Of a stretch of DNA of 64,000 nucleotides, positions 33,602-44,146 are shown piece after piece (the first letter of the stretch is position 1; the number at the start of each line of letters is the position of its first letter). Origin of the DNA: Streptomonospora sp. PA3 (lineage in GTDB: Bacteria > Actinomycetota > Actinomycetes > Streptosporangiales > Streptosporangiaceae). Below the pieces are notes generated by a model. That model had not been told where the DNA came from. It saw nothing but the letters and a program-made list of their open reading frames with translations, and ran no database searches. The stretch spans positions 186,001 through 250,000 of the forward strand of contig NZ_VTZW01000007.1 of assembly GCF_009728995.1 (NCBI RefSeq), read 5' to 3'. The translations under genes and the position numbers were made by a program.

Positions 33602-34158
33602 CGGCCACCTCCCCGCGGAGCCGGGGCCGCGGGCGCCTCGCCGGCGGGCCGGGCCGCCTCCTCCACCGCGGCGACGATGCCGGCATAGGCACCGCAGCGG
33701 CACAGGTTGCCGCTCATCCGCTCGCGGATCTCGGCGGCGGTCAGCGCGGGCCCACCGTCCCCGCCCGCTCCCGGGGGCGTGACGGCACTGGGCCAGCCCG
33801 CGGCGGCCTCGTCCAGCACGCCCACCGCCGAGCAGACCTGGCCCGGAGTGCAATAGCCGCACTGCAGCCCGTCGTGCTCGACCAGCGCCTGCTGGACCCG
33901 GTGGGGACGCCCGTCGCGGCCCAGCCCGGCGGCGGTGGTGACCTCGGCGCCCTCGGCCGCCACCGCCAGCACCAGACAGCTGACCACGCGCCTGCCCGAG
34001 AGCAGGACCGTGCACGAACCGCACTGGCCGTGATCGCAGCCCTTCTTGGGGGAGGTGATGTGCAAGTGCTCGCGAAGCGCGTCCAACAGCGTCGTGCGGG
34101 TGTCGACACGCAGATCATGGCTCTGCCCGTCGACAGTGAGTGAGATGTCGGCGTCCAT
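33598..34158 (-). CDS. paoA: [2Fe-2S] subunit of the aldehyde oxidoreductase
   Basis: A 186-residue electron-transfer subunit with two [2Fe-2S] clusters. The plant-ferredoxin-type cluster uses CDHGQCGSCTVLLSGRRVVSC-like spacing (cysteines within about residues 40-65). The second, unique to molybdenum hydroxylases, uses CGYCTPGQ and CRCGAY. No Tat signal is visible at the N-terminus (MDADISLTVDGQSHDLRV), so the complex should be cytoplasmic, whereas E. coli PaoA is exported. It is the first gene of the paoABC set, 92 bases after the nasC stop. Confidence 0.9.
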   Translation of the reverse strand: MDADISLTVDGQSHDLRVDTRTTLLDALREHLHITSPKKGCDHGQCGSCTVLLSGRRVVSCLVLAVAAEGAEVTTAAGLGRDGRPHRVQQALVEHDGLQCGYCTPGQVCSAVGVLDEAAAGWPSAVTPPGAGGDGGPALTAAEIRERMSGNLCRCGAYAGIVAAVEEAARPAGEAPAAPAPRGGGR

Positions 34159-34250
34159 GTGCTCCTCGCCGTCTCGCCCGGCAGCCTGGCTCGAATGCCC
34201 CGCTGACCCCAGCGCGGCGCGGTAAACCCGGCGCCGGGCGAGACCGGCGC

Positions 34251-35687
34251 TCAGCCCGCCGGCAGCGGGCTCGCGCCGTTCCAACCGGCCAGCAGCGCAT
34301 CGACGTCCCGCGTGCAGCCGCCGCACCCGGTGGTCGCCCGCGTGGCCGCGGCGATATCGGGGCGCGTACGCGCGCCGTCCAGCCACGCGCTCTCCAGATC
34401 CGCGCGCGAGACCCCGTTGCAGCGGCACACCGTGGGATCGGCCGCGGCTGCGCCCTGGTCGGAGGCCGGAGCGGGACGCCCCGTCAAAAGCGCCAGGCGG
34501 TCGGCCGGCACGGGCGCCCTCTGCTCATACATCCGCGCGATCTCCGAGGCGGGATCGGGAAACCCCAGCAGGACCGCCCCGGCGATGCGCTCGCCGCGCA
34601 CCGAGAGCTTGGCATAGCGCCCTCCGTGGGGATCGGCGATGGTGACCGTCTCCGCGGTGCCGTCGGCCTCGGCCTCGCCCATACTGGCCAACTCGATCCC
34701 CTCGGCCTTGAGCCGGGTGACCGGGCGCGCACCGCTGTAGCGGGCCTCGGGACACGCGCCGGTGAGCCGGTCGGCCAGCACCGCGGCCTGCTCCCAGCCC
34801 GGCTGCACCAGCCCCGCCCCGCCGCCGGAGTGCTGGGCGCAGTCGCCGATGGCGTGCACCCGGGGGTCGCTGGTGGCCAGCCCGTCATCGACGAGCACCC
34901 CGTGCTCCACCGCGATACCGGCGCCGGCGGCCAACCCGGTCCGGGCCTTGACCCCGGCGGTGACCACCAGCGCATCGCCCGCCAGCACGCGGCCGTCGTC
35001 CAACTCCAGGCCCGTACCCGGAATCCAGCGGGAGGCCACCCGCCAGGAGTGCACCGCCACCCCCAGGCGCGTGTAGTGCCCGGCCAGGATCTCGGCGGCG
35101 GGCCGATCGATCTGGCGGCGCATGATCCAGGGCGAGGACTCCACCAGCGAGACCCGCATACCTCGTTCGGCCAGCGCCCGCGCCGCCTCCAACCCCAGCA
35201 CGCCCCCGCCCAGCACCACCACGGGACCGCCGGGCCGGGCCAAGGCCCCCAGGCGCCGGCAGTCGGCCAGATCCCGCAGCGCCGTCACGCCGTCCTCGGG
35301 GGCGCCGTCGGCGGCGGCCAGCCCCGGAATCGGCGGGAACGCGGCACCGGCGCCGGTGGCCAGCACCGCCTCGTCGTAATCCAGGGCCGTGCCGTCGTCC
35401 AGCAGCACCCGGCGCCCGACCGGATCCAGCTCCACCGCGGCGGTCCCGGTGCGCACCTCCACCGCGGGCGACTCGGGCACGGGCAGGCGGATGTCGCCGG
35501 GACCGAAGCGCCCGGCGAGCACACCGGGCAGCAGGACGCGGTTGTAGGCGGGCTCGTCCTCGGCGCCCACCACGGTGAGGCGGACCCGTTCGCCCTCGGG
35601 GTCGCGGCGGGCGACCTCCTCGGCGAAACGGGCGCCCACCATACCGTTGCCGATCACCACGATGCGGCGCGCGGAATGTGTGACCAT
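34251..35687 (-). CDS. nasC: FAD-dependent electron-transfer subunit of nitrate reductase (NasC-like)
   Basis: A 478-residue pyridine-nucleotide-disulfide oxidoreductase-type protein. FAD-binding motif RIVVIGNGMVGARFAEEVAR is at residues 8-27, the NAD motif VVVLGGGVLGLEAARALAE is near 150 and the second FAD contact is VHAIGDCAQHSGG. The C-terminus bears a BFD-like [2Fe-2S] segment: CRCNGVSRADLES and TGCGGCTRDVDALL. It resembles the first half of NirB but has no siroheme domain, matching Klebsiella NasC, which delivers NAD(P)H electrons to the nitrate reductase. It lies 89 bases after nasA. Confidence 0.85.
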   Translation of the reverse strand: MVTHSARRIVVIGNGMVGARFAEEVARRDPEGERVRLTVVGAEDEPAYNRVLLPGVLAGRFGPGDIRLPVPESPAVEVRTGTAAVELDPVGRRVLLDDGTALDYDEAVLATGAGAAFPPIPGLAAADGAPEDGVTALRDLADCRRLGALARPGGPVVVLGGGVLGLEAARALAERGMRVSLVESSPWIMRRQIDRPAAEILAGHYTRLGVAVHSWRVASRWIPGTGLELDDGRVLAGDALVVTAGVKARTGLAAGAGIAVEHGVLVDDGLATSDPRVHAIGDCAQHSGGGAGLVQPGWEQAAVLADRLTGACPEARYSGARPVTRLKAEGIELASMGEAEADGTAETVTIADPHGGRYAKLSVRGERIAGAVLLGFPDPASEIARMYEQRAPVPADRLALLTGRPAPASDQGAAAADPTVCRCNGVSRADLESAWLDGARTRPDIAAATRATTGCGGCTRDVDALLAGWNGASPLPAG

Positions 35688-35776
35688 GACAGTCGGTGCC
35701 CGCGGCGCGGCGCGCCGGGCGGCACCGGCCTCCCTTCATCGGCCTGGGGGTGCGAAGCGGGCTTGCGGACAGGGCG

Positions 35777-37890
<2,114 letters not shown>

Positions 37891-37894
<4 letters not shown>

Positions 37895-39300
37895 CGGGCA
37901 CCCGCCCCCTTGTTGCCGGGTTCGCCGACCGGGACCCGGGCGGCCGCGGCGGCGCGGCCGGCGGGGCGGCGCAGGTAGACGCGGTAGACCACCGCCACAC
38001 AGACCAGGTAGAAGACCAGGAAGGCCACGTAGCCGGGGACCGCGTCGCCGAAGCTGAGGAACGACTGGCGGAAGACCAGGTTGATCCCCACACCGCCCAG
38101 CGCGCCGGCCGCACCCACCAGGCCCAGGACCGCCCCGGCGATGCGCTTGTGCTCAGCGCGGGCCTCCTCGGCGGGCACGCCCGCGGCGATGCGGTTCTCG
38201 GCCTCGGCCGCATAGATCGCCGGGATCATCTTGTAGGTGGAGCCGTTGCCGATCCCGGTGAGCAGGAACAGCACGATGAACCCGGCCGTGAACAGGACCA
38301 GGGACTCCTGCAGCGATGCCGCCACGATCGCCCCGGTGCCCGCGGCCATGGCGGCGAAGTTCCACAGGGTCACCCGGGCGCCGCCGAAGCGGTCGGCCAG
38401 CCGCCCGCCGACGGGGCGGATCAGCGACCCCAGCAGGGGGCCCAGGAAGGTGACCGCGGCGGCCTCCAGCGGTGTGCGGTCGAACTGGTTCTGCAGCAGC
38501 AGCCCGAAGGCGAAGGAGAACCCGATGAAGGAGCCGAACGTGCCGATGTAGAGGAACGACATGATCCAGAAGTGGCGGTCCTTGGCGGCGGCGATCTGGG
38601 CGCCCGCGTCGGCCCGGGCGCCGGCCAGGTTGTCCATGCGCGTCCAGGCCACGGCGGCGGCCAGCAGCAGCAGCGGGATGTAGAGCAGGGCCAGCAGGTA
38701 GCCCTGGGCGGCGCCGAAGGCGGCGATCACGCCCAGCCCGGCGAGCTGGGCGGTGGCCACGCCGATGTTGCCGCCGCCGGCGTTGAGCCCCAGCGCCCAG
38801 CCCTTGCTGCGCTCGGGGAAGAAGGAGTTGATGTTGGCCATGGAGGAGGAGAAGTTTCCGCCGCCCAGGCCGGCGGTGGCCGCCAGCAGCAGGAACAGCC
38901 AGAAGGGGGTGTCGGGGCGCTGGATGAGCACCACGGCCAGCGCGGTGGGCACCAGCAGCGCGCACGCCGAGATCAGCGTCCAGTTGCGGCCGCCGAATCG
39001 GGGCACGGCCAGGGTGTAGGGCACCCGCAGGACGGCGCCGACCAGGGAGACGATCGAGACCAGCAGGAACTTCTGCGCGGCGGTGTAGTCGAACCCGGTC
39101 TCGGGGGTCATGAACAGGGTCAGCACCGACCACAGGCTCCACACCGAGAACCCGATGTGCTCGGCGAAGATGGACGCCCACAGGTTGCGGTTGGCCACCC
39201 CGCGCCCCGTGCTGTTCCAGAACGCGGGGTCCTCGGGCTCCCAGTGGGTGATCCAGCGCCCGCGCGGGCGGGGCTGGGTCGACGTGCTCTGTGCGGTCAC
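37891..39300 (-). CDS. narK: Nitrate/nitrite transporter, NarK family
   Basis: A 469-residue MFS transporter with 12 membrane segments that imports nitrate or exchanges it for nitrite. Family signatures: WEPEDPAFWNSTGRGVANRN at the N-terminus, nitrate-signature-like glycine runs GLGGGNFSSSMANINSFFP (TM5) and LNAGGGNIGVATAQL, and RPVGGRLADRFGGARVTLWN (TM8-9 loop). The GTG start has a GAGGAAGG ribosome binding site about eight bases upstream. It heads the narK-nasA-nasC unit, with overlapping starts, behind a GlnR-like box. Confidence 0.93.
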
Positions 39301-39345
39301 GGCCTGGCCTTCCTCGATCGACGCCGGGTTCGCGCAACGTGAACG

Positions 39346-39351
39346 AAGGTA
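39346..39351 (-). promoter_or_regulatory. -10 element of the narK promoter
   Basis: TACCTT on the minus strand fits the -10 pattern; no good -35 hexamer is present 17 bases upstream, as expected for an activator-dependent promoter. The GlnR-like box would be centred about -55 relative to the likely start of transcription. Confidence 0.45.
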
Positions 39352-39382
39352 GGCAGCCGGCGTTGCCTGGAGGTGTCCCGCC

Positions 39383-39409
39383 GTAACACTCGCGAAACGG
39401 AGCGCTCAC
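39383..39409. promoter_or_regulatory. GlnR box upstream of narK
   Basis: GTAAC-n6-GAAAC is an exact match to the actinomycete GlnR half-site pair, and after another six bases CTCAC gives part of a second pair, keeping the 11-bp phase. It lies 83-109 bases upstream of narK. In Streptomyces and relatives GlnR activates nitrate and nitrite assimilation genes under nitrogen limitation. Confidence 0.75.
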
Positions 39410-39575
39410 CGCGGCGCTGCGGCGGCGGTGAGGTCGGTGCGGGGCCGGCCGCCGGTCGGGCACCACACCGCCGCCGCGGTGGCGTCCCGTCCGCGCATTC
39501 CGGCCTCCTCTCCGCCAGGCGTGCGCGACCGAGGACGCCGACAGCCAACCGCGCGAAGCCGCGGTCAGGGCGGCC

Positions 39576-39655
39576 TCCCTTCGGTCCAATGGACCTGCCG
39601 GCCCGATTGTTGCGAGGATCGGCTTTTCAGCGAGAGGACTGGGGTTCTTTCGCTG
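39576..39655 (+). repeat. Copy A of a duplicated hairpin-containing element
   Basis: It begins TCCCTTCGGTCCAATGGACC, 18/20 identical to copy B at 39938, and ends in a hairpin CAGCGAGAG / CTTTCGCTG (39628-39636 with 39647-39655). It lies 35-114 bases upstream of the lanthipeptide-like start, so it is in its promoter or leader. Confidence 0.55.
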
Positions 39656-39689
39656 GTCGGCGGAATCATCGAGCCTGGAGAGTTGTGAA

Positions 39690-39875
39690 ATGGCGAATCC
39701 GAACGCGGGAATTCTCGAAGAGATCGAGGACCAGCACCTCACCGAAACCAATATCGGCGCCGGCGACGACCCCAACACCATTACGCTGGTGAGCATCACC
39801 GGCGGGTGCCCGACGGTCAACGCGGTCTGCTTCATCACCACCGACGCGGTCTGCCCGGCCACCCCGACCGGCTGA
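39690..39875 (+). CDS. Lanthipeptide-like (class II, mersacidin/lichenicidin-type) precursor peptide
   Basis: A 61-residue ribosomal peptide precursor. The leader NPNAGILEEIEDQHL then NIGAGDDPN follows the mersacidin leader pattern (NPAG...EL...VGAGD), including a Gly-Ala type cleavage site near residue 24. The core carries three Cys and about ten Ser/Thr (LVSITGGCPTVNAVC, then FITTDAVCPATPTG), suitable for lanthionine rings. A GGAGAG ribosome binding site precedes the ATG by seven bases, which supports translation. No LanM, LanB/C, LanT or immunity gene is present in the window, so any modification would need enzymes encoded elsewhere. The class assignment is by motif resemblance only. Confidence 0.7.
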   Translation: MANPNAGILEEIEDQHLTETNIGAGDDPNTITLVSITGGCPTVNAVCFITTDAVCPATPTG

Positions 39876-39937
39876 TGCGGTAGCGAAGCCGGCACCGGGC
39901 ACAGGACAATCGCTGCGCCACCGCGCCACCGCGCGCT

Positions 39938-40022
39938 TCCCTTCGGACCGATGGACCACCCGGTGCAGGGCCCGCAAGGATTTCCGGTCAGTGGAATGGA
40001 CGGAGTGCGGGTTCTTCCACTG
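39938..40022 (+). repeat. Copy B of the duplicated hairpin-containing element
   Basis: It begins TCCCTTCGGACCGATGGACC and ends in the hairpin CAGTGGAA / TTCCACTG (39989-39996 with 40015-40022). Compared with copy A the stem bases differ but stay paired. No precursor gene follows it; the end of the Mn transporter operon is 40 bases away. Confidence 0.55.
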
Positions 40023-40061
40023 ACCGTTGCTGCCTCACGGGCGACGCGAAGTCGCAGGAGC

Positions 40062-40925
40062 TCAGCCCGCCGGTGCCGGGCTGCGGCGCAGGAGCCGCGC
40101 CGCGACCCCGTGGCGGGGCGAGAAGAGGTAGGCCAGCGCGAAGCCGCACGCCTGGGCGACGACGACGGCTCCCCCGGTGGCGATGTCGGCGTGGAAGCTG
40201 ACGTAGGTGCCCACCACCGAGGCCGCCGCAGAGACCGCCGCGGCGATCAGCAGCATCCGCTCGAACCTGTCGGTGAGCAGGTAGGCCGTCGCCCCCGGGA
40301 TGACCACCATGGCCACGACCAGGATGATGCCCACCGCCTGCAGCGCCACGACCACGGTCACCGACAGCAGCCCCAGCAGCAGCGCCTCCAGGCGCCGCGG
40401 ACGCAGGCCGATGGCGTGGGCGTGGACGGGGTCGAAGGCATAGAGGGTCAGGTCGCGGTGCTTGAGCCCGACCACGGCCAGGATCAGCGCCGCCATCGCC
40501 AGGATCTGCAGGATCTCGCCGTCGGAGACGCCCAGGACGTTGCCGAAGAGGATGTGCATCAGGTCGGTCTGGGAGGGGATGCGGGAGATCAGCACCACGC
40601 CGATGCCGAACATGGCGGTGAACACGATCCCGATCGCCGCGTCCTCCTTGACGCGGGAGGTCCGGTTGACCACGCCGATGAGGGCGACCGAGCCCGCGCC
40701 GAAGACCAGCGCCCCCGCCGCGAAGGGCAGCCCGAACAGGTAGGACAGCACGACGCCGGGCAGCACCGCGTGGGAGACGGCGTCGCCCAGCAGCGACCAG
40801 CCCGTCAGCGTCATCCAGCACGACAGCAGCGCGCAGACGACTCCGGCGACGACGCTGACCAGCAGCGCGCGCTGCATGAAGTCGAACTGCAGCGGCACCG
40901 TGATCCACTCGGCGAGCGTGCTCAC
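40062..40925 (-). CDS. Manganese-type ABC transporter permease
   Basis: A 287-residue ABC-3 (ZnuB/MntB) family permease with about eight membrane segments. It shows FDFMQRALLVSVVAGVVCALL, the family start; VTLTG-like WMTLTGWSLLGDAVSHAVLPG, the loop contacting the ATPase; and AVGIILVVAMVVIPGATAYLL near the C-terminus. It forms the membrane channel of the metal importer with the ATPase and lipoprotein encoded upstream. The GTG start at 40925 overlaps the ATPase stop by four bases. It is the last gene of the operon. Confidence 0.9.
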   Translation of the reverse strand: MSTLAEWITVPLQFDFMQRALLVSVVAGVVCALLSCWMTLTGWSLLGDAVSHAVLPGVVLSYLFGLPFAAGALVFGAGSVALIGVVNRTSRVKEDAAIGIVFTAMFGIGVVLISRIPSQTDLMHILFGNVLGVSDGEILQILAMAALILAVVGLKHRDLTLYAFDPVHAHAIGLRPRRLEALLLGLLSVTVVVALQAVGIILVVAMVVIPGATAYLLTDRFERMLLIAAAVSAAASVVGTYVSFHADIATGGAVVVAQACGFALAYLFSPRHGVAARLLRRSPAPAG

Positions 40926-41719
40926 GCCGCCCTCCCGCCGGGGTGCGGGGCGATGCCGAAGGCCTCCAGGAGGCGCTGGGGGGTCAGCACGTCGGCGGGC
41001 GCCCCCTGGGCGATCAGGCGGCGCTGCAGCAGCACCGCCTCGTCGCACAGGTCGGGCACCCCGGCCAGGTCGTGGGTGGAGACCAGCAGCGTGGCTCCGT
41101 CGTCGCGCATGGCGGCCAGCACCTCGCTGATGGTGGCCTGGGAGGGCCGGTCCACGCCGGCGAAGGGCTCGTCGAGCAGGAAGAGGCGGGCTCCCTGGGC
41201 GATTCCGCGGGCCACGAACGCCCGCTTGCGCTGCCCGCCGGAGAGGGCGCCGATCTGGCGGTGGGCGAGGTCGGACAGGCCGGTGCGCTCCAGGGCCTGC
41301 TCGACGGCCGCGCGGTCGGCCCGGCGCGGGCGGCGGGACGGGCCCATGTGCCCGTAGCGGCCCATCATCACCACGTCGGCCACGCGCACCGGGAAGGCCC
41401 AGTCGACCTGCTCGGACTGGGGGACATAACCCACCAGCCCGCGCCTGCGGGCCGCGGCCGGGTCGGAGCCCAGGATCCGCACGCGGCCGCGGGAGGCGGG
41501 GGTGAGGCCCATGATCGTGGTGAACAGGGTGGACTTGCCCGAGCCGTTGGCGCCGAGCAGGCCGCAGATGCGGCCCCGGCCCACGCTCAGGCTTACGTCC
41601 TCCAGTGCGAGGACGTCGCCGTAGCGCACGGTCACCCCCGCCACCTCCACCGCGGGAGGCGGCGGGGACTGCTCCTGCCCCGGCTGCGGGGGCGTCCGGG
41701 TCGTCTCGGTGGCGCTCAC
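40922..41719 (-). CDS. Manganese-type ABC transporter ATP-binding protein
   Basis: A 265-residue ATPase. Walker A is GLLGANGSGKSTLFTT, Q-loop YVPQSEQVDWAFP, signature LSGGQRKRAFVARGI, Walker B ARLFLLDEPFAGVD and switch His in LLVSTHDL. The sequence after the Q-loop (VDWAFPVRVADVVMMGRYG) is typical of Mn/Zn/Fe chelate importers. An extra Pro/Gln-rich tail of about 25 residues precedes the domain. The GTG start overlaps the stop of the substrate-binding gene. Confidence 0.93.
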   Translation of the reverse strand: MSATETTRTPPQPGQEQSPPPPAVEVAGVTVRYGDVLALEDVSLSVGRGRICGLLGANGSGKSTLFTTIMGLTPASRGRVRILGSDPAAARRRGLVGYVPQSEQVDWAFPVRVADVVMMGRYGHMGPSRRPRRADRAAVEQALERTGLSDLAHRQIGALSGGQRKRAFVARGIAQGARLFLLDEPFAGVDRPSQATISEVLAAMRDDGATLLVSTHDLAGVPDLCDEAVLLQRRLIAQGAPADVLTPQRLLEAFGIAPHPGGRAA

Positions 41720-42657
41720 GCGTCCTCCTCGCGGGTGAGTCCGGCGGCGATGGCCGCGGTGTCGTAGCGCAGCAGTTCCAGGTAGGTGGGCACGGGGCCG
41801 CCCGGCTCGGACAGGGAGTCGACGTAGAGGTCGGGGCCGAGTTCGGCGCCGCTCTCGGCGGCGACCTGGCGCTGGGCGCCGTCGTTGACGGTGGTCTCGC
41901 AGAAGACGGTGGGCACGTCGTTGTCGCGGACGAACTCCACCACCGAGGCGACCTGGCGGGGGGTGGCCTGGGTGTCGGCGTTGACCGCCCACAGGTAGCG
42001 CTCGGTGAGGCCGGCGTCGCGGGCCAGGTAGGAGAAGGCGCCTTCGCAGGTGACCAGGGCGCGCTGGGACTCGGGGACGCGGTCCAGCCGGTCCGCGAGG
42101 TCTTCGCCGATCCGGGCGATGCGCCGCTTGTAGTCCGCGGCGTCGGCGGCGTAGCCCTGTGCGTGTGCGGGGTCGAGCTCGCTGAGGGCCGCGGCGATGT
42201 TGTCGACGTAGATCCGGGCGTTGTCCGGCGACATCCAGGCGTGCGGATTGGGGTCGCCGCGGTAGCCCCCGGAGGTGATGGGGATGGTCTCCACCCCCTC
42301 CGACACGGTCGCGGCGGGCGCGTCGATCTGGTCGGTGAACTGGGAGAACCAGGTTTCCAGGCCGAGCCCGTTGTGCAGCATGAGGTCGGCGTCGGCGGCG
42401 CGCACGAGGTCGTCGGGGGTGGGTTCGTAGGCGTGGATCTCCGAGCCGACCCGGGTGACGGAGACGACGTCGACCCGCTCGCCGGCGACGTTGCGGACCA
42501 TGTCGGCCAGCACGGTGAAGGTGGTGACGACGGTGAGGCGGCCGTCGTCGGCGGCGGAGGGGCCTGTTGCGCAGGCGGGGGCGCACATCAGGGCCGCCAC
42601 TGCCGCGACCGCGGCAGCGCGCCGGGTTGAACTCAGGCGATCTCCGATGTTCGGCAC
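41716..42657 (-). CDS. Manganese-type substrate-binding lipoprotein (PsaA/MntC class)
   Basis: A 313-residue cluster A-I metal-binding lipoprotein. The signal ends AVAALMCAPACATG, with a lipobox-like Cys near residue 29. Metal ligands in the expected order are His in GSEIHAYEP, His in NPHAWMSPDN, Glu in TCEGAFSYLARD and Asp in LYVDSLSEPGG. The His-His-Glu-Asp set is characteristic of Mn-binding members; Zn-binding ZnuA proteins have a third His and a His-rich loop, missing here. The start GTG lies inside a palindrome that may be the MntR operator. Confidence 0.9.
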   Translation of the reverse strand: MPNIGDRLSSTRRAAAVAAVAALMCAPACATGPSAADDGRLTVVTTFTVLADMVRNVAGERVDVVSVTRVGSEIHAYEPTPDDLVRAADADLMLHNGLGLETWFSQFTDQIDAPAATVSEGVETIPITSGGYRGDPNPHAWMSPDNARIYVDNIAAALSELDPAHAQGYAADAADYKRRIARIGEDLADRLDRVPESQRALVTCEGAFSYLARDAGLTERYLWAVNADTQATPRQVASVVEFVRDNDVPTVFCETTVNDGAQRQVAAESGAELGPDLYVDSLSEPGGPVPTYLELLRYDTAAIAAGLTREEDA

Positions 42658-42678
42658 GCCTAACTACTACCATAGGCG
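42657..42678. promoter_or_regulatory. Candidate MntR operator at the Mn transporter start
   Basis: CGCCTA (42657-42662) and TAGGCG (42673-42678) are perfect arms separated by ten mostly AT bases, a size usual for DtxR-family operators. It overlaps the start codon of the binding-protein gene. An MntR gene is encoded 6 kb away in this window. The link is inference. Confidence 0.45.
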
Positions 42679-42788
42679 CACCGATTTCATGCACGGCCCG
42701 CGGACCCGACAGCGGCGCGCCCCCGCCGCGACCGCGGCAGGGTGCGGTCACTCGCGGCGGGGGCGCCGGGCCGGTCGGCCGGCCGAAG

Positions 42789-43835
42789 CTATGCGACGGG
42801 GGCGGCCTCGCCCTTGGCGGCCTGGCCGAGGCGCTCGACGTAGCCGTCCATCACCCAGGGGATGGTCAGCGGGTTGGGGGTGGAGATCGCCATGGACTGC
42901 TCGGGGTCCTCGTAGGCGATGTAGCCGCCGTTGCGCACGGCGTCGACCTTCTGGAAGACGGGGTTGCCCTCCAGCTTCTTGCGCTCCTGGGCCGAGTTGA
43001 ACCACATCACCAGCACGTCGGCGTCGATCTTGTCGGCGTTCTCCAGGCTGAGCGTGCCGTAGAACTGCCCCTCGGGCACCGAGAGGTCGCCGGTGAACCC
43101 GGCGGGCTCGAACCCGAGCTGCTTCATGATGACCACGCGGGCGTCCTTGCCGACGTAGAAGCCGAACTCGCCGGTGGAGGGCATGAGGGTGCCCACCGCG
43201 AAGCTGGTGCCCGCGAACTCGGGGTGGTCCTGGGCCAGGCCCTCGATGTAGCCGCCGGTCTCCTCGACGAGCTTGCGGGCCTCCTCCTCCTTGCCCACGG
43301 CCTTGCCGATGGTGACCGTCTGCTCCTGCCACTCGGTCATCCAGGGCTGGTCCAGGTAGGGCACGGTGGGGGCGACCTTGGAGAGCTGCTTGTACTCGGC
43401 CTCGGTCATGCCCGACTGCACGCCCAGCACCAGGTCGGGCGCGAGGTTGGCGACCTGCTCGGCGGAGATGCCGTCGTCGGTGTTGATCAGCTCGGGCTTC
43501 TTCGCGCCCATCTCCTCCAGCTTCTCCAGGTCCCAGGGCAGGTAGCCCTGCTCGTCCCCGGCGTAGGTGGAGGCGTTCATGCCCACCGGGACGATGCCCA
43601 GTTCGAGCAGCGTGGCCTCGTCGGACCAGCCCACGGTGACGATGCGCTCGGGCTTGTGCTCGATGGTGGTGGAGCCGTGGGCGTGCTCGATGGTCACCGG
43701 AGACCACTCGCCGCCGGAGGCGCCACCGTCGGTCTGGGCGCCCGACGGGGCCCCGCAGCCGGCGGCGGCCACGGCTGCGGCCGCGATCAGGGCGATACGG
43801 GCAAGGGGGGCCGAAGCCCTCGTTGGCGAAGGCAT
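42789..43835 (-). CDS. Fe(III)-siderophore ABC transporter substrate-binding lipoprotein
   Basis: A 348-residue FepB/FhuD-type periplasmic-binding lipoprotein. The lipobox is AVAAAGCGAPSG (Cys near 27). The binding-protein fold shows GSTTIEHKPERIVTVGWSDE, the usual entry, LINTDDGISAEQVANLAPDLV and the long helix region ending IPWVMDGYVERLGQAAKGE. It would capture a ferric siderophore and pass it to a permease encoded elsewhere; no permease or ATPase partner is adjacent. A strong iron box lies about 46-64 bases upstream. ATG start. Confidence 0.9.
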   Translation of the reverse strand: MPSPTRASAPLARIALIAAAAVAAAGCGAPSGAQTDGGASGGEWSPVTIEHAHGSTTIEHKPERIVTVGWSDEATLLELGIVPVGMNASTYAGDEQGYLPWDLEKLEEMGAKKPELINTDDGISAEQVANLAPDLVLGVQSGMTEAEYKQLSKVAPTVPYLDQPWMTEWQEQTVTIGKAVGKEEEARKLVEETGGYIEGLAQDHPEFAGTSFAVGTLMPSTGEFGFYVGKDARVVIMKQLGFEPAGFTGDLSVPEGQFYGTLSLENADKIDADVLVMWFNSAQERKKLEGNPVFQKVDAVRNGGYIAYEDPEQSMAISTPNPLTIPWVMDGYVERLGQAAKGEAAPVA

Positions 43836-44146
43836 GGAAGGGCCTTTCTCGGATCAGGGGCACGACTGCCGCCAGCGCGGCTAGGTGAGGCTACCCTAAC
43901 TCACGTTTCTCCTGGTTTGTCACCCGGGGCGCCGCCGCGGGCCCGGCCGGCCGCCGGCGCGTGCGCGCGCTGCCGGGCACCGGCCCCCCGCGCGCGGGAC
44001 GCGCGCGGGCCCGAACCGGGGGCGCCGCGAGGGTGGCCGCATACGGCCAGCTCAGTCCCCTAGGTCGCGCTCGGCGATGGAACTAAGGTCTCTTTACCTT
44101 CCCTTCATCAGCCCCAAATCGGGGCAAATCCCCCGTCAGGATCCCC
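43836..44146. other. Divergent control region between the siderophore lipoprotein and the MHYT gene
   Basis: It contains the iron box at 43881-43899 and, on the MHYT side, an AAGGT-n6-ACCTT inverted repeat at 44085-44100. After that are two mutually exclusive small hairpins: GCCCC/GGGGC (44111-44125) and GGGG/CCCC immediately following. The middle is very GC-rich and I see no gene in it. Confidence 0.5.
43881..43899 (-). promoter_or_regulatory. DmdR/IdeR-type iron box
   Basis: CTAGGTGAGGCTACCCTAA matches the actinobacterial iron-box consensus TTAGGTTAGGCTAACCTAA at 16 of 19 positions. It lies directly upstream of the siderophore-binding lipoprotein, which should be repressed when iron is plentiful. 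Confidence 0.85.

Noticed and set aside
30492-34158. Xanthine dehydrogenase (xdhABC) as the name of the molybdenum hydroxylase
   Set aside because: The FAD subunit has the CNKREPGSGC insert of the PaoB class, which xanthine dehydrogenases lack; aldehyde oxidoreductase is the better fit.
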